Source: Oncomelania hupensis
Lineage: Eukaryota > Mollusca > Gastropoda > Littorinimorpha > Pomatiopsidae
NCBI GenBank assembly: GCA_036898135.1
Contig: CM072527.1
Location: forward strand, 1,708,373 to 1,772,372
DNA length: 64,000 nucleotides
Direction of reading: 5' to 3'
Position 1 is the first letter of the stretch; every line of letters starts with the position of its first letter. Below the pieces are notes generated by a model. That model searched no databases. It was given only the letters and a program-made list of their open reading frames with translations, and had not been told where the DNA came from. Of this stretch, positions 62,975 to 64,000 are shown piece after piece. The position numbers were made by a program, and so were the translations under genes.

Positions 62975-64000
62975 GGTCAGCTGAATTCAAAAGCAAATTA
63001 CTAAAAGTAAGACAAAGCGAGTGACAAGTCAACGACTAACTTTAGGTTTGATACAAGTTTAACAACTTTTTTTTTTAAGTTTCACAAGGCCAGAAATATC
63101 ACAAAAATCAAAAGCAAATTCAAGTTTGACAAAAGAAAATTATTCAAACTCGAAGCAAGCGAAGTTTGTCAGATGAAAAGTATTTCGGAATCAATGCAAG
63201 TTTAAGTTAACACAAGGAAATTATTTCGAAATGAAAACAAGTTCAAGTCCAACAAACAGCATACCATAAAAGAAAAGAGAAACAATGTTTAGATTATATT
63301 CAGTCTAAGTACAAGCAAGTATTAGAAACCCATACTAAATGCAACAATTAATAACTACCAATATTCAAATCTAAATTATGACAGGTGAAATTTTACAAGT
63401 AATTTGTTTTGAAATGAAAACAAACAAACAAAACAAATAGTAATAATAATGAAACACTATACTAAATAAACAAACCACGACAACAACATCACAACACAAC
63501 AAAGAGAGAACTAAAATTCTAAACTAATATAGGTACAATAGAATCCAAGAAATCAATAGAAAACAACTAAGTTCCACTTCGGCTAGAAAACACCGGAAGT
63601 TCCGTTAAAATGCCAAAAATAAATCCTAAACACCTACAACAACTAAAATAGGGATGTGACAACTATAACTATACAAGACAGGATCCTAATAAGTATAGAA
63701 AGAAAAAACAAAACAATATTGAATAGCTGAGCTAGAATTAGGCAATATATATACAACAGGAAGAAAAATGAATCTTAGCCCTTTCTGATCCCAGAACTAT
63801 ACAAGGAATCAGACCCGTAAGGAAAGAATCGGAGACGGGGTATAATCTATATAAACAACAACATCCTACCCAAAAAGAAATGGAACAACAATTTAACAAG
63901 TCAGTTACACAGTACACACTTGTACACCAAAGTTAGCACACCAAAGTTACCTGCCCAAAATTTATACAAAACCCTTCTTCTGTTTATTCTTATCCTTATT
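62975..64000. other. A-rich leader or LTR side of element D
   Basis: A-rich on the plus strand with many short AAACAA-type runs. It should contain the leader and primer site of element D, but I could not place a convincing primer site or LTR edge; the 5' LTR probably lies beyond the window. Confidence 0.4.

Overview
This is a eukaryotic, intron-bearing, AT-leaning and very repeat-rich piece of an animal genome. The best guess is a mollusc or another lophotrochozoan: it has tRNA-headed SINEs ending in short tandem tails, long (GA)n, (ATT)n and (GAT)n arrays, and Gmr1-type Ty3/gypsy elements. There is no sign of bacterial gene organisation. The organism call is inference, because the window holds no rRNA or mitochondrial gene to name it from.

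Host genes. Two paralogous copper-transporter genes of the CTR/SLC31 family lie on the minus strand in tandem. The right one (exons 27776-27558, 26996-26930, 24852-24696, 16544-16343) is complete from a Met-rich extracellular exon to the C-terminal His-Cys-His. It keeps the MxxxM and GxxxG membrane motifs and predicts a 214-residue protein. The left one (exons 2359-2117, 1639-1573, 1110-948) has the same three intron phases (0, 1, 2) but a more divergent sequence. Its last exon is uncertain (candidate 367-67). These exons were found by splice-site and phase reasoning; most are too short to stand out as open frames.

Mobile elements. Nearly everything else is transposon. (1) A Gmr1-like gypsy family, 'B', whose integrase precedes reverse transcriptase: a full copy at 33200-41381 with a 1509-codon open frame and 5-bp target duplication, a decayed copy at 48720-53054, an LTR-less fragment in CTR intron 3, and two solo LTRs (13453-14933, 25014-26485), each with a 5-bp target duplication. 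(2) A second Gmr1-like element, 'A' (17123-23938), with apparently identical 1396-bp LTRs, a perfect 5-bp target duplication and a tRNA-Pro-type primer site, but with the reverse transcriptase domain cleanly missing. It sits inside the B fragment, inside a SINE relic, inside the third intron of the complete copper-transporter gene. (3) A third gypsy element, 'D' (about 54640-62974), with collapsed pol; its gag is split by (4) a full-length non-LTR element at 57756-62003 with endonuclease, RT and RNase H in one 1219-residue frame. (5) Three older LINE fragments. (6) A 0.45-0.6 kb dispersed retroposon, here called DR1, with at least six copies, three with clear target duplications. (7) Three TIR-bounded DNA elements: 45412-46461, a 260-bp MITE with telomere-like repeats at 51484-51743, and a weaker candidate at 8037-10005. 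(8) Several SINEs and long microsatellites.

Layout: 0-2.4 kb left CTR gene; 2.4-16.3 kb retroposons, SINEs and a solo LTR; 16.3-27.8 kb right CTR gene with nested retroelements in its introns; 28-33 kb a LINE tail, minisatellites and microsatellites; 33-41 kb the intact B element; 41-48.7 kb DR1, SINEs, a DNA transposon and microsatellites; 48.7-53 kb decayed B element; 53-64 kb element D with the full-length LINE. The most notable items are the RT-less but recently inserted element A, the shared PR-IN-RT/RH order, and the tandem CTR pair.
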